This document shows positions 10,082 to 19,781 of a DNA stretch of 64,000 bases, piece after piece. Made by a program: the position numbers and the translations under genes. Within the stretch, counting starts at the first letter, position 1; every line of letters starts with the position of its first letter. Under the pieces are notes generated by a model. It was given only the letters and a program-made list of their open reading frames with translations, was not told the DNA's origin and did not search any database. The stretch is from Afipia sp. Root123D2 (GTDB taxonomy: Bacteria; Pseudomonadota; Alphaproteobacteria; Rhizobiales; Xanthobacteraceae). The DNA is taken from the NCBI RefSeq assembly GCF_001425835.1, contig NZ_LMDP01000003.1, positions 690,001-754,000 on the forward strand, given 5' to 3'.

Positions 10082-11782
10082 TTACTTGTCCCGCTTCTTG
10101 AGCGCGTTGCCGAGAATATCGCCCAGCGTCGCGCCCGAATCGGACGAACCGTACTGTGCGATGGCTTCCTTCTCCTCGGCGACTTCCAGCGCCTTGATCG
10201 AGACCTGCACCTTGCGCGCCTTCTTGTCGAACTGGATGACGCGAGCGTCAACCTTTTCGCCGACGGCGAAGCGCTCGGCGCGCTGGTCGCCGCGATCGCG
10301 GGCCAATTCAGAGCGCTTGATGAAGGTGGTGAAGTCGGTGCCGGAGATCTGAACTTCGATGCCGGTATCCTTCACGTCGAGGATCTCGCAGGTCACGACG
10401 GCGCCCTTCTTGACGTCGCCGGGCTCCGCGAAGGGGTCGCCTTCGAGCTGCTTGATGCCGAGCGAAATCCGCTCCTTCTCGACATCGACATCGAGGACGA
10501 TGGCCTTGACCATGTCGCCCTTCTTGAAGTTGTCGATGACCTGCTCACCCGGCTGCTTCCAGTCGAGATCGGAGAGATGGACCATACCGTCCACTTCGCC
10601 GTCGAGGCCCAGGAACAGGCCGAACTCGGTCTTGTTCTTGACTTCGCCCTCGACGATGGCACCGACGGGATACTTCTCGACGAAGACTTCCCACGGATTG
10701 CGCATGGTCTGCTTGAGGCCGAGCGAGATGCGGCGCTTGACCGAATCCACCTCGAGAACCTGCACTTCGACTTCCTGCGTCGTCGACACGATCTTGCCGG
10801 GATGCACGTTCTTCTTGGTCCACGACATTTCCGAAACGTGGATCAGGCCCTCGATGCCCGGCTCCAGCTCGACGAACGCGCCGTAGTCGGTGATGTTGGT
10901 GACGCGGCCGGTAAAACGCGAGTTCAGCGGATACTTGGCCTCGATGCCCTGCCATGGATCGTCCAGCAGCTGCTTCATGCCGAGCGAAATGCGGTGGGTC
11001 TCGTGGTTGATCTTGATGATCTTGACCTTGACCGTCTGGCCGATGGTGAGCACCTCGGTCGGATGGTTGACGCGGCGCCACGCGATGTCGGTGACGTGCA
11101 GCAGGCCGTCGATGCCGCCGAGATCAACGAACGCACCGTAATCGGTGATGTTCTTGACCACGCCGTCGATGACCTGACCCTCTTCGAGATTTTGGACCAG
11201 TTCCTGACGCTGTTCGGCGCGGGTCTCTTCGAGAACCGTGCGGCGCGAAACCACGATGTTGCCGCGGCGGCGATCCATCTTGAGAATCTGGAACGGCTGC
11301 GAGTTGTTCATCAGCGGCGCTACATCGCGGATCGGGCGGATATCGACCTGCGAGCGCGGCAGGAACGCCACAGCGCCGTCGAGATCGACGGTGAAGCCGC
11401 CCTTGACCTGATTGAAGATAACGCCGTGAACCTTCTCGTTGTTGTTGAAGGCCTTCTCGAGCTTGCCCCAGCTTTCCTCGCGGCGCGCCTTGTCGCGCGA
11501 CAGCACGGCTTCACCCAGCGCGTTCTCGATCCGGTCGAGGAACACCTCGACTTCATCGCCGACCTTGAGGTCGTTCTCGCGGCCGGGGCCGTTGAATTCG
11601 CGAAGCGCCACGCGGCCTTCGGTCTTCAGGCCGACGTCAATGACGGCCATGTCCTTTTCAATCGCAACAACCTTGCCCTTGATGACGGAGCTTTCCTGCA
11701 GATTGCCGCCTGCGAAGGACTCGTCGAGCATCGCGGCAAAATCATCACGGGACGGATTATAAGAAGTAGCAGTCGAAGCCAT
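10082..11782 (-). CDS. rpsA: 30S ribosomal protein S1
   Basis: S1 recruits mRNA to the 30S subunit. The start is set at MASTATSYNPSRDDFA because GGAG lies 6 nt upstream and the family begins there. The frame stays open 45 further codons but lacks family similarity. The 566-residue product carries six S1 OB-fold repeats, seen as recurring units such as ITDYGAFVDLGGIDGLLHVT and ITDYGAFVELEPGIEGLIHV. It has the same strand and order after cmk as in other alphaproteobacteria, but a terminator at 12128-12168 lies between them, so it likely has its own promoter. Confidence 0.97.
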   Translation of the reverse strand: MASTATSYNPSRDDFAAMLDESFAGGNLQESSVIKGKVVAIEKDMAVIDVGLKTEGRVALREFNGPGRENDLKVGDEVEVFLDRIENALGEAVLSRDKARREESWGKLEKAFNNNEKVHGVIFNQVKGGFTVDLDGAVAFLPRSQVDIRPIRDVAPLMNNSQPFQILKMDRRRGNIVVSRRTVLEETRAEQRQELVQNLEEGQVIDGVVKNITDYGAFVDLGGIDGLLHVTDIAWRRVNHPTEVLTIGQTVKVKIIKINHETHRISLGMKQLLDDPWQGIEAKYPLNSRFTGRVTNITDYGAFVELEPGIEGLIHVSEMSWTKKNVHPGKIVSTTQEVEVQVLEVDSVKRRISLGLKQTMRNPWEVFVEKYPVGAIVEGEVKNKTEFGLFLGLDGEVDGMVHLSDLDWKQPGEQVIDNFKKGDMVKAIVLDVDVEKERISLGIKQLEGDPFAEPGDVKKGAVVTCEILDVKDTGIEVQISGTDFTTFIKRSELARDRGDQRAERFAVGEKVDARVIQFDKKARKVQVSIKALEVAEEKEAIAQYGSSDSGATLGDILGNALKKRDK

Positions 11783-12208
11783 TTGTTCTCCAAAATGCGG
11801 CGTGCCGGCAGTGGGGTTGATGAGCGTATCGCGCGTCCAGTGCCAAAGGTCCGCAACCTCTGACGACCGTTCCTGCAACCCGAAGGTCTGCGGAAACGGG
11901 CCGGCGGGTGCCTGCACGAGCGATACGGTAAAGTTCAGGTCCGGGGTCTGAAACGAGGTCGTCCTGACCTCATGGCATCGTCTTCAAGACCGCAGCGGGC
12001 GTTCCTCCAATGACGGCGGGAGATCACGCCCCCGGCCGGCCCGCACGGACAGCCTCGATAGGATCGATGCGGCCCGGACCGGGAGGATATAGCGGCGGGA
12101 GAAGGCCGGAGCAACCCTTCGGCCAGCAAAAACAGGCCTGTGGCAGGCATCAAGCCCGCATCAGGCCTCCTGAAATGCCGAAAACCAGCCCGAACGGTTC
12201 GTCAGCGC
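11783..12208. other. rpsA leader and cmk-rpsA intergenic region
   Basis: This 426-base gap contains the cmk terminator at its distal end and the rpsA promoter and 5' leader. The only clear element near rpsA is the Shine-Dalgarno GGAGAACAA ahead of the ATG. I could not pick a convincing -35/-10 pair. A continuous minus-strand frame runs into rpsA for 45 codons but begins beyond any ribosome-binding site and is treated as noncoding. Confidence 0.5.
12128..12168 (-). terminator. Probable intrinsic terminator after aroA-cmk
   Basis: On the minus strand, AGGCCTG pairs with CAGGCCT around an imperfect inner stem (GCGGGC / GCCTGC) and runs into GTTTTTG. It lies about 40 bp after the cmk stop codon. 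Confidence 0.7.
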
Positions 12209-12838
12209 TCAGCGCCGCGCACGAGCCGCGTCGACAATGGCGATGGCAGCCCGCACCCCGCCCTCGATGTCGAGTTCCGAATTGTCGAGTTCATGGGCGT
12301 CATCGGCCCGCCGCAGCGGCGCCGCCGACCGGTTGCGATCGCGCTCGTCGCGCTTGAGGATATCGGCCAGCACCGCCGCCTCATCGGCCTGTTCGCCCCG
12401 CGCCCGCATTTCGAGCGCGCGGCGGTGGGCTCGTACCTCGGGCCTCGCCACCACGAAGATCTTCACCTCGGCCTCGGGACAGATCACCGTGCCGATGTCG
12501 CGGCCGTCGAGGACCGCGCCCGGAGGACCCGCCGCGAAATTGCGCTGGAACGCCAGCAATTCCCGCCGCACCTGCGGATGGGCCGAAACCACCGAAGCCG
12601 CCGCGCCAACTTCCTGGGTTTTCAGGGCCGCGTCGCCGAACACCGCCGGATCGAGCGCTTGCGCAATCCCCGCAGCCACTGCCTCATCGGCAAGATCGGC
12701 CCCGGCATCGAGCATGGCCTTGGCGACCGCGCGGTAAATCAGCCCAGTGTCGAGATGGCGGTAGTGATAGTGCGCAGCCAGCCGCTTGCCGAGCGTGCCC
12801 TTGCCGGAGGCCGCAGGTCCGTCGATGGCGATGATCAT
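12209..12838 (-). CDS. cmk: Cytidylate kinase
   Basis: Cmk phosphorylates CMP and dCMP with ATP. The 209-residue product starts [17 protein letters not shown], with the P-loop GPAASGKGT. It has [12 protein letters not shown] and the nucleotide-binding [18 protein letters not shown]. The C-terminal [20 protein letters not shown] is typical of the family. Its ATG overlaps the aroA stop by 4 bp, the widespread aroA-cmk coupling. Confidence 0.97.
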   Translation of the reverse strand: MIIAIDGPAASGKGTLGKRLAAHYHYRHLDTGLIYRAVAKAMLDAGADLADEAVAAGIAQALDPAVFGDAALKTQEVGAAASVVSAHPQVRRELLAFQRNFAAGPPGAVLDGRDIGTVICPEAEVKIFVVARPEVRAHRRALEMRARGEQADEAAVLADILKRDERDRNRSAAPLRRADDAHELDNSELDIEGGVRAAIAIVDAARARR

Positions 12839-14172
12839 GAGAAATCCGCTCCCAGTTCACGCATCATCGGAATGAAATCGGGGAAGCTGGTCGCGATGAA
12901 TGTCGTGTCGTCAATCTTCACCGGCGAATCGGCGGCCAGGCCCATCACCAGCGCCGACATCGCGATGCGATGATCCATATGGGTCGCGACAAGGCCGCTA
13001 CCGGCGACATGACCCTTGCCTTCGACGATCATGTCGTCGCCCACGATCTCGACCTTCACGCCGTTGACGCGCAGCATGTCGGCGGTCGCCTCGAGCCGGT
13101 CGGATTCCTTGACGCGCAATTCCTGCAGTCCGCGCATGGTCGTGACGCCCTCGGCATAGGCCGCCGCGACAGCCAGCACGAGATACTCGTCGATCATCGA
13201 CGGCGCGCGTTCAGGCGGCACGGTGACGCCGCGCAGGCGCGAACCGCACACGCGGAAACGCGCCATCGGCTCGCCGGTGTCGCCGCGCACGTCGCTTTCC
13301 TCGATCGACGCGCCCATCTCGCGCAGCGTGGTGAAAAGCCCTGTGCGCAACGGGTTTGTCATCACGTCGGTCAGCACCACATCCGACCCCGGCACGATCA
13401 ATGCCGCGACGATCGGGAACGCAGCCGACGACGGATCGGCGGGGACGACAACATTCGCGCCGTGCAATTCGGGCTGGCCGGTGAGAGAAATTTTTCGACC
13501 GTGCGGGCCTTCGTTTTCCGAAACGATGGTTGCGCCGAAATGTGCCATCATCAGCTCGGTATGATCGCGGCTCGCCTCCTGCTCGATCACCGTGGTCACG
13601 CCGGGCGCCGACAATCCCGCGAGCAGCACCGCCGACTTGATTTGAGCCGAGGCAACGGGTGTGCGGTAGACCACCGGCAGCGGATCGCGCGCACCTTGCA
13701 GCGTCATCGGCAACCGGCCGCCGTCCGCGCTCGATGAAACTTTCGCGCCCATCAGTTCGAGCGGATCGAGAATCCGCCGCATCGGCCGGCTGCGCAAACT
13801 GGCGTCGCCATCGAAGGTCGCGGCGATCGGACATCCCGCCACCGCGCCCATCGCCAGGCGGCAGCCGGTGCCGCTGTTGCCGAAATCGAGCGGATTGTCG
13901 GGCGCGGCGAAACCTCCGACCCCGACCCCGTGCACCGACCATATGCCGGTTCTGGTGCGCTCGACCTTCGCGCCCAGCGCCTGCATCGCCTTGGCGGTGT
14001 TGAGAACGTCTTCCCCCTCCAAAAGCCCCGAAATCCGGGTTTCTCCCACCGCCAGGGCACCCAGAATCAGGGCCCGGTGCGAAATCGACTTGTCGCCGGG
14101 GACCCGGACCGTGCCACGGAGGGCACTGCTGGCGCGGGATTCGAGCGGGGTGGGCTGTCCGGAATGGCTCAA
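12835..14172 (-). CDS. aroA: 3-phosphoshikimate 1-carboxyvinyltransferase (EPSP synthase)
   Basis: AroA joins shikimate 3-phosphate and phosphoenolpyruvate in the shikimate pathway. The 445-residue product has [17 protein letters not shown], the [17 protein letters not shown] loop, [10 protein letters not shown] and the C-terminal [11 protein letters not shown]. The [12 protein letters not shown] loop has Ala after Leu-Arg rather than the Gly-Thr pattern of plant-type enzymes, which resembles the class II (CP4-like) type of the Rhizobiales. That class assignment is an inference from the loop only. It is the first gene of aroA-cmk. Confidence 0.96.
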   Translation of the reverse strand: MSHSGQPTPLESRASSALRGTVRVPGDKSISHRALILGALAVGETRISGLLEGEDVLNTAKAMQALGAKVERTRTGIWSVHGVGVGGFAAPDNPLDFGNSGTGCRLAMGAVAGCPIAATFDGDASLRSRPMRRILDPLELMGAKVSSSADGGRLPMTLQGARDPLPVVYRTPVASAQIKSAVLLAGLSAPGVTTVIEQEASRDHTELMMAHFGATIVSENEGPHGRKISLTGQPELHGANVVVPADPSSAAFPIVAALIVPGSDVVLTDVMTNPLRTGLFTTLREMGASIEESDVRGDTGEPMARFRVCGSRLRGVTVPPERAPSMIDEYLVLAVAAAYAEGVTTMRGLQELRVKESDRLEATADMLRVNGVKVEIVGDDMIVEGKGHVAGSGLVATHMDHRIAMSALVMGLAADSPVKIDDTTFIATSFPDFIPMMRELGADFS

Positions 14173-14374
14173 AATGACGATCCTCTTCGTTCGCGGCTCC
14201 TAACACGGGACCGGAAGCGCGTCACGAGGCTAAACACCTGTATTGGCGCATGATCTCGGCGCCGGCTGGGTGTCGTCACCCTGCCGTGCGCGATGGAGCG
14301 TAAACCGCTATTGACAGCGGCTGCGCAACTAGCCAAGTGAAGCACCGTTTTTCGAAATCCCCAGGACTTCAGCC

Positions 14375-14779
14375 GTGGCAAAAGCCGATCTCGGAACCAA
14401 GCGTATTTGCCCGACGACGGGCAAGAAATTCTACGACCTCAACAAGAACCCGGTCATCTCGCCCTATACCGGTGAAGTTGTGCCGATCGCACCGGTCGCG
14501 CCGCCGCGTGGACGAAGCGATGCCGCTCGCGCTTCCGCCGCTGCCGAGGCCACGCCGGAGCCCGCAGAGGCTGAAGAGTTGGTGTCGCTCGAAGAGGCCG
14601 ATGCCGAGGAGAATTCCGGCAAGGTCAAGGCGGTGCTGCCCGAATCCGAGGACGATATCGAAGCCGATGACAGCATCGACGACGATGACGATGATTCGAC
14701 ATTCATCGCCGAGGAAGAAGAGGACGCTGAGGACGTGACCGATATCATCGGTGACGTTTCCGGAGATGAAGAGACTTGA
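14375..14779 (+). CDS. TIGR02300 family acidic protein
   Basis: The 134-residue protein begins MAKADLGTKRICPTTGKKFY, a compact N-terminal module with a conserved CPTTGKKFYDLNKNPVISPY segment. This matches the alphaproteobacterial family TIGR02300, whose function is unknown. After a Pro/Ala hinge, the C-terminal half is strongly acidic, with runs of Asp and Glu (DDDDDS and EEEEDAED). No signal peptide or membrane segment is visible. It lies just upstream of tRNA-Ala, as in relatives. Confidence 0.85.
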   Translation: MAKADLGTKRICPTTGKKFYDLNKNPVISPYTGEVVPIAPVAPPRGRSDAARASAAAEATPEPAEAEELVSLEEADAEENSGKVKAVLPESEDDIEADDSIDDDDDDSTFIAEEEEDAEDVTDIIGDVSGDEET

Positions 14780-14819
14780 GATCGGGCCTGAATTGTGATT
14801 GTTCAGGTTCTTCTCTGAT

Positions 14820-14846
14820 TTGAGATCGGGCGAATTCGGATATAGC
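14820..14846 (+). promoter_or_regulatory. Candidate promoter for tRNA-Ala
   Basis: TTGAGA (14820-14825) and TATAGC (14841-14846) lie 36 bases before the tRNA gene with a short 15-nt spacer. The word TTGAGATCGGGC that includes the -35 also occurs at 14776-14787. The match is only moderate. Confidence 0.35.
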
Positions 14847-14881
14847 ACCGAAACCAGACGGTGTCGGATTCGCTTCGTGAT

Positions 14882-14957
<76 letters not shown>

Positions 14958-15143
14958 TTTCTTCCCCGCCTTCCTCCTTTGTATTTCCTTGCCTACCCGC
15001 GCACGAAAGCCGCTCGCCGGAATAGGCGGCCTGCTCGACGGCGATATTGACGCACAGCGATCAAACCTTCCAATGTGATCCGCAACCGTCGCCCCGCGCG
15101 GCGACATGAACCCGTTTCCGATTCACAATCGAAGGTTGACCTG

Positions 15144-16349
15144 ATGACGACACAAGCTGCGGCCGGAGCAATGGCGGGACTGCGCGTAATCGATTTGTCG
15201 CGGGTTCTCGGCGGCCCCTACTGCACGCAAATCCTGGCGGACCACGGCGCCGACATCGTCAAGGTCGAACCGCCGGCCGGCGACGAGACCCGCGACTGGG
15301 GCCCTCCGTTCCATGACGACGACGCGGCCTACTTCATCGGCACCAACCGCAACAAGCGTTCGATTGGCATCGACCTCGCCTCGGACGGCGGACGCGAAGT
15401 GCTGATGCACATGCTCAAGGATGCCGATGTCCTGATCGAGAACTTCAAGCCGGGCACGCTCGACAAATGGGGCATCGGCAACGACTTCCTGCGCGCGAAG
15501 TTTCCGCGCCTCATTCATTGCAGGATCTCCGGCTTCGGCGGCGACGGACCGCACGGCGGTCACCCCGGCTATGACGCGATCATCCAGTCGATGGTCGGCA
15601 TCATGGCCTCGACCGGCTCGCCCGAAAGCGGCCCGACCCGCGTCGGCGTCGCGCTGGTCGACATGACCACCGGCCTCTATGCCTGCACCGGCATCCTGAT
15701 GGCGCTCGCCGAACGGGAGAAGTCGGGACTCGGCCAGTTCATCGAAGCAACCCTGTTCGAAACCGGTCTTGCGATCATGCATCCGCACACGGCGAACTTC
15801 TTCATGCATGGCAAGCCGCCGGCACTCACCGGCAACGAGCACCCCAATCTCGTGCCCTATGCGGTGTTCGCGGCGCGTGACGGCAACATCTTCATGGGCG
15901 TCGGTAACGACGCGACCTTCCGCAAGCTGTGCCGCGAACTCGGCAAGCCGGAACTCGGCACCGATCCGCGGTTCGCACGGAACCGCGACCGCATCGAGCA
16001 TCGCGACCAGCTGCGGGCGGAACTCGAGGCGATTCTGAAGGAACACGACAGCGAACCGTTGTGCCGGAAACTGCTTGCCGCAGGCCTGCCCGCAGGTCCG
16101 GTCCAGTCGATCGACAAGACGCTGGCGAGCGAACACGTCAAGCATCGTGGCGATATCATCGAGAAGGACTGGTACAAGGGGATTGCCTCACCGATCCGTT
16201 TCGATCGCACCAAAGCGAGCCTGCGGCTGGTTCCCCCGACCTACAGCCAGCACGCCGACGAAATCCTGACGGAATTCGGCTACTCGACCGACGACATTGC
16301 CGCCCTGCGTGCCAAGGGCATCGTCTGCGGGCCGGAACGCAAGCGCTGA
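15144..16349 (+). CDS. CaiB/BaiF family CoA-transferase (class III)
   Basis: Class III CoA-transferases move CoA between acyl donors such as formate, carnitine or dicarboxylic acids. The start is set at MTTQAAAGAMAGLRVIDLSR because the family fold begins with LRVIDLSRVLGGPYCTQILAD. The frame is open 23 codons upstream without a ribosome-binding site. The 401-residue product has NRNKRSIGIDLASDGG, the candidate catalytic Asp in ALVDMTTGLYAC, and GNEHPNLVPY. The substrate cannot be told from sequence. A 9-bp hairpin follows the stop codon. Confidence 0.88.
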   Translation: MTTQAAAGAMAGLRVIDLSRVLGGPYCTQILADHGADIVKVEPPAGDETRDWGPPFHDDDAAYFIGTNRNKRSIGIDLASDGGREVLMHMLKDADVLIENFKPGTLDKWGIGNDFLRAKFPRLIHCRISGFGGDGPHGGHPGYDAIIQSMVGIMASTGSPESGPTRVGVALVDMTTGLYACTGILMALAEREKSGLGQFIEATLFETGLAIMHPHTANFFMHGKPPALTGNEHPNLVPYAVFAARDGNIFMGVGNDATFRKLCRELGKPELGTDPRFARNRDRIEHRDQLRAELEAILKEHDSEPLCRKLLAAGLPAGPVQSIDKTLASEHVKHRGDIIEKDWYKGIASPIRFDRTKASLRLVPPTYSQHADEILTEFGYSTDDIAALRAKGIVCGPERKR

Positions 16350-16375
16350 TCCGGTGTCCCGCGCGATCTGAGGAA

Positions 16376-16395
16376 GGCCGGCCCTTGGGCCGGCC
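16376..16395 (+). terminator. GC hairpin after the CoA-transferase gene
   Basis: GGCCGGCCC and GGGCCGGCC form a perfect 9-bp stem with a 2-nt spacer, 27 bp after the stop codon. There is no T-tract, so a role in mRNA stability or Rho-assisted termination is as likely as intrinsic termination. Confidence 0.45.
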
Positions 16396-16526
16396 GCAAC
16401 ACCCCTGACCGCCTGCTGGCATGTTCGACTTTCGGCGCGATTGTTTCGGTTTTTTCGATAAGCCGAAGCATTTTCCACTTCCCATCGAAGTGCTTCCCCC
16501 ATTACGATCATCACGCGTCCGTCATC

Positions 16527-16543
16527 CAGCGCTGATAGCGCTG
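16527..16543. promoter_or_regulatory. Inverted repeat upstream of ugpB (candidate operator)
   Basis: CAGCGCT-GAT-AGCGCTG is a perfect 7+3+7 inverted repeat 50 bp before ugpB. It is overlapped on its left by CCGTCAT (16519-16525), which resembles one PHO-box half site; the second half is poor. Which protein binds here is not known. Confidence 0.35.
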
Positions 16544-16592
16544 CAACAATCGCAAACGACTGGCGATGACGGCGTTTATGGGAGGAGCTTTA

Positions 16593-17912
16593 ATGACGAC
16601 GATGCGACATCTCGGCCTTGGCTTGGCCGCTTCCACACTTATCGCGCTGGCTACGCCGGCGCAGGCAGTCACCGAAATCCAGTGGTGGCATGCCATGACC
16701 GGCGGCAACAATCAGGTTGTCGTCAAGCTCGCCGAGGATTTCAACGCGTCGCAATCCGAGTACAAGGTCGTCCCGACCTACAAGGGCGGCTATGCGGATA
16801 CGATGAATGCCGGCATCGCGGCATTCCGCGCCGGCAATGCGCCGCACATCATCCAGGTGTTCGAGGTCGGCACCGCAACCATGATGGCGGCGACCGGCGC
16901 GGTGAAGCCGGTCTACAAGCTGATGCAGGAGACCGGCGAGAAGTTCGATCCCAATGCCTATCTGCCGGCCATCACGGGTTACTACTCGACTTCGAAGGGC
17001 GAGATGCTGTCTTTCCCCTTCAATTCGTCGTCGACGGTGATGTGGGTCAATCTCGACGCCCTGAAGAAAGCCAACATCGCTGAAATTCCGAAAACCTGGC
17101 CGCAGGTGTTCGAGGACGCCAAGAAACTCAAGGCGGCGGGCTACACCACGTGTGGATTTTCAAACGCGTGGGCGACCTGGGTCAATCTCGAGCAGTTGTC
17201 GGCCTGGCATAACGTTCCGCTGGCTTCAAAGGCCAACGGTCTCGACGGCTTCGACACGGTGCTGGAATTCAACGGCCCGCTGCAGATCAAGCATCTGCAA
17301 ACCCTGATCGAACTGCAAAAGGACAAGACCTACGACTACTCCGGCCGCACCAACACCGGTGAAGGCCGCTTCACGTCCGGCGAATGCCCGATCTTCCTGA
17401 CGTCGTCGGGCTTCTTCGGCAACGTGAAATCGCAGGCCAAGTTCAACTGGACCAACGCCCCGATGCCCTATTATCCGGACGTCAAGGGCGCACCGCAGAA
17501 CTCGATCATCGGCGGCGCCTCGCTGTGGGTGATGGGCGGCAAAAAACCCGAAGAGTACAAGGGCGTTGCCAAGTTCCTCGCCTTCCTTTCGGATCCCGAC
17601 CGTCAGGTCTATATCCACAAGGCTTCGGGCTACCTGCCGATCACCAAGGCCGCTTATGCCAAGGCCAAGGAGGAGGGCTTCTACAAGGAACAGCCTTATC
17701 TCGAAACGCCTTTGCTCGAACTCACCAACAAGCCACCGACCGAGAATTCGCGCGGCCTGCGGCTCGGCAACATGGTGCAGTTGCGTGATGTCTGGGCGGA
17801 AGAAATCGAGCAGGCTCTTGCCGGCAAGAAGTCCGCCAAGGAAGCGCTCGACGCCGCTGTGTCGCGTGGCAACACGATGCTGCGTCAGTTCGAACGCACC
17901 GCCGTACACTAA
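16593..17912 (+). CDS. ugpB: sn-Glycerol-3-phosphate ABC transporter, substrate-binding protein
   Basis: UgpB binds glycerol 3-phosphate (and its diesters) in the periplasm for the UgpAEC importer. The start MTTMRHLGLGLAAST is chosen over one nine codons upstream because GGAGGAG lies 5 nt before it. A signal peptide ends at about ATPAQA, residue 23. The 439-residue mature-type sequence shows the family hallmarks EIQWWHAMTGGNNQVV, IQVFEVGTATMM and SGECPIFLTSSGFFGNVK. It heads a complete ugpBAEC operon. Regulation by phosphate starvation is likely from the family, but the PHO-box match is weak. Confidence 0.93.
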   Translation: MTTMRHLGLGLAASTLIALATPAQAVTEIQWWHAMTGGNNQVVVKLAEDFNASQSEYKVVPTYKGGYADTMNAGIAAFRAGNAPHIIQVFEVGTATMMAATGAVKPVYKLMQETGEKFDPNAYLPAITGYYSTSKGEMLSFPFNSSSTVMWVNLDALKKANIAEIPKTWPQVFEDAKKLKAAGYTTCGFSNAWATWVNLEQLSAWHNVPLASKANGLDGFDTVLEFNGPLQIKHLQTLIELQKDKTYDYSGRTNTGEGRFTSGECPIFLTSSGFFGNVKSQAKFNWTNAPMPYYPDVKGAPQNSIIGGASLWVMGGKKPEEYKGVAKFLAFLSDPDRQVYIHKASGYLPITKAAYAKAKEEGFYKEQPYLETPLLELTNKPPTENSRGLRLGNMVQLRDVWAEEIEQALAGKKSAKEALDAAVSRGNTMLRQFERTAVH

Positions 17913-18038
17913 GCTCCAGGATGCATTGCCGGACCTGTTTCGGCAGTGCATCTTCTCCCCGGGATAACGGAGACGCGGCGTGCAGCCAGGACGGCTTGCA
18001 CGCCGCAACCGGGCTCGGCGGGTGACGGTCAGGAATTC

Positions 18039-18920
18039 ATGCAGAAGCAATCCGTCTTCCATACACGCTGGCTGCCGATTGCGTTGATCACGCCGCAATT
18101 GGCGATCGTCCTGATTTTCTTCTATTGGCCGGCTGCACAGGCGGTGTTTCAGTCATTCCTGTTGCAGGATGCTTTCGGACTTTCCACCACCTTCGTCTGG
18201 TTCGAGAACTACCGTGAACTGCTGAGCCAGCCTGATTATTTCAGCGCCATCGTGCGCACCTTCGTATTCTCCTTCGCAATTGCCGGGTCCTCGCTGTCGC
18301 TGGCGCTGCTGCTGGCCGTGATGGCCGACAAGCCGCTGCGCGGCAGCGCGATCTATCGCACCCTGCTGATCTGGCCCTATGCCGTGTCGCCGCCGGTCGC
18401 CGGTGTGCTGTGGATTTTCATGCTCAACCCCTCGCTCGGCGTCCTTGCCCACGGCTTGCGCGCGCTCGGCGTCGACTGGAATCCGCTGCTCGACGGCAAT
18501 CAAGCGGCCACACTTGTCATTCTCGCCGCGGCATGGAAGCAGATTTCGTACAACTTCCTGTTCTTCCTCGCCGGCCTGCAAAGCATCCCGCAAAGCGTCC
18601 ATGAAGCTGCCGCGATCGACGGCGCGCGGCCGATGCGCCGCTTCTGGACCGTGACCTTTCCGCTGCTGACGCCGACGATCTTTTTCCTGATCGTCGTCAA
18701 CGTGGTCTATGCCTTCTTCGACACCTTCGGCGTGATCGACACCATGACGCGCGGCGGCCCGGCGAACTCCACCCAGACGCTGGTCTACAAGGTTTACGTC
18801 GACGGCCTGCTCGGCGGCAATCTCGGAAGTTCGGCCGCCCAGTCCGTAATCCTGATGGGAATGGTGATCGTCCTCACCGCCGTCCAGTTCCGTTTCGTCG
18901 AACGCAAGGTAACCTACTGA
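18039..18920 (+). CDS. ugpA: sn-Glycerol-3-phosphate ABC transporter permease UgpA
   Basis: UgpA is one of two inner-membrane permease subunits of the glycerol-3-phosphate importer. The start [20 protein letters not shown] is preceded by CAGGA. The open frame continues upstream into the intergenic region without family similarity. The 293-residue product has six predicted membrane helices, and its EAA loop is seen as [20 protein letters not shown], the docking site for the ATPase UgpC. Its TGA shares one base with the ugpE ATG (TGATG). Confidence 0.94.
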   Translation: MQKQSVFHTRWLPIALITPQLAIVLIFFYWPAAQAVFQSFLLQDAFGLSTTFVWFENYRELLSQPDYFSAIVRTFVFSFAIAGSSLSLALLLAVMADKPLRGSAIYRTLLIWPYAVSPPVAGVLWIFMLNPSLGVLAHGLRALGVDWNPLLDGNQAATLVILAAAWKQISYNFLFFLAGLQSIPQSVHEAAAIDGARPMRRFWTVTFPLLTPTIFFLIVVNVVYAFFDTFGVIDTMTRGGPANSTQTLVYKVYVDGLLGGNLGSSAAQSVILMGMVIVLTAVQFRFVERKVTY

Positions 18921-19768
18921 TGGTCGAGCGCGAGGGCTTCCGGCGCTATGTCGCCCACGGCATCCTGTGGATCGGAATCGCAATCGTCGCGTTTCCGGTC
19001 TATCTGGCGTTCGTCGCCTCCACCCAGGACAACGCCGTGATCGCCAACGGGCAGATGTCGCTGTGGCCCGGTAACCATTTTATCGAGACCTACTATCGCA
19101 CGATCTTCATCGGCACCACCGGCACCACCCGCGAGCCGGTCGCGATGATGCTGTTGAACTCATTCATCATGGCGATGTCGATCGCGCTTGGAAAAATCTT
19201 CATCTCGATCCTGTCCGCCTATGCCATCGTCTACTTCCGGTTTCCGTTCCGGATGTCGGTGTTCTGGCTGATCTTCATCACGTTGATGCTGCCGGTCGAG
19301 GTCCGCATCTATCCGACCTACAAGATCGCCGCCGATCTCAACCTGCTCGACAGTTATTCCGGTCTCGCGCTGCCGCTGATCGCATCGGCCACGGCGACGC
19401 TGCTGTTCCGGCAATTCTTCATGACGGTACCCGACGAATTGCTGGAAGCCTCGCGCATCGACGGTGCCGGGCCGTTCCGCTTCTTCAAGGATACGCTGCT
19501 GCCGCTGTCGCGCACCAACATGGCGGCGCTGTTCGTGATCCTCTTCATCTACGGCTGGAACCAGTACATCTGGCCGCTGCTGATCACCACCCGCGACGAC
19601 ATGCAGACGATCCAGGTCGGCATCCGCAAAATGATCGTGACGTCCGACGCGCTGACCGAATGGCCGATCGTGATGGCGACCGCCGTGCTCGCGATGCTGC
19701 CGCCGGTCGCGATCGTGATCGTGATGCAGAAGCTGTTCGTGCGCGGACTGGTCGAAACCGAGAAGTAG
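18920..19768 (+). CDS. ugpE: sn-Glycerol-3-phosphate ABC transporter permease UgpE
   Basis: UgpE is the second permease subunit. The 282-residue product has six predicted membrane helices and the EAA loop EASRIDGAGPFRFFKDTLLP. NQYIWPLLIT and the C-terminal QKLFVRGLVETEK (G-V-K-type ending) are typical of the MalG/UgpE group. It is translationally coupled to ugpA through a one-base stop/start overlap and followed by ugpC after 13 bp. Confidence 0.95.
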   Translation: MVEREGFRRYVAHGILWIGIAIVAFPVYLAFVASTQDNAVIANGQMSLWPGNHFIETYYRTIFIGTTGTTREPVAMMLLNSFIMAMSIALGKIFISILSAYAIVYFRFPFRMSVFWLIFITLMLPVEVRIYPTYKIAADLNLLDSYSGLALPLIASATATLLFRQFFMTVPDELLEASRIDGAGPFRFFKDTLLPLSRTNMAALFVILFIYGWNQYIWPLLITTRDDMQTIQVGIRKMIVTSDALTEWPIVMATAVLAMLPPVAIVIVMQKLFVRGLVETEK

Positions 19769-19781
19769 GAATTGAACTGAA

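Noticed and set aside
9878..11863. Plus-strand open frame of 661 codons
   Set aside because: It is the antisense shadow of rpsA, rich in Asp/Leu/His from reversed codons. It has no family similarity, whereas the minus strand encodes six S1 repeats.
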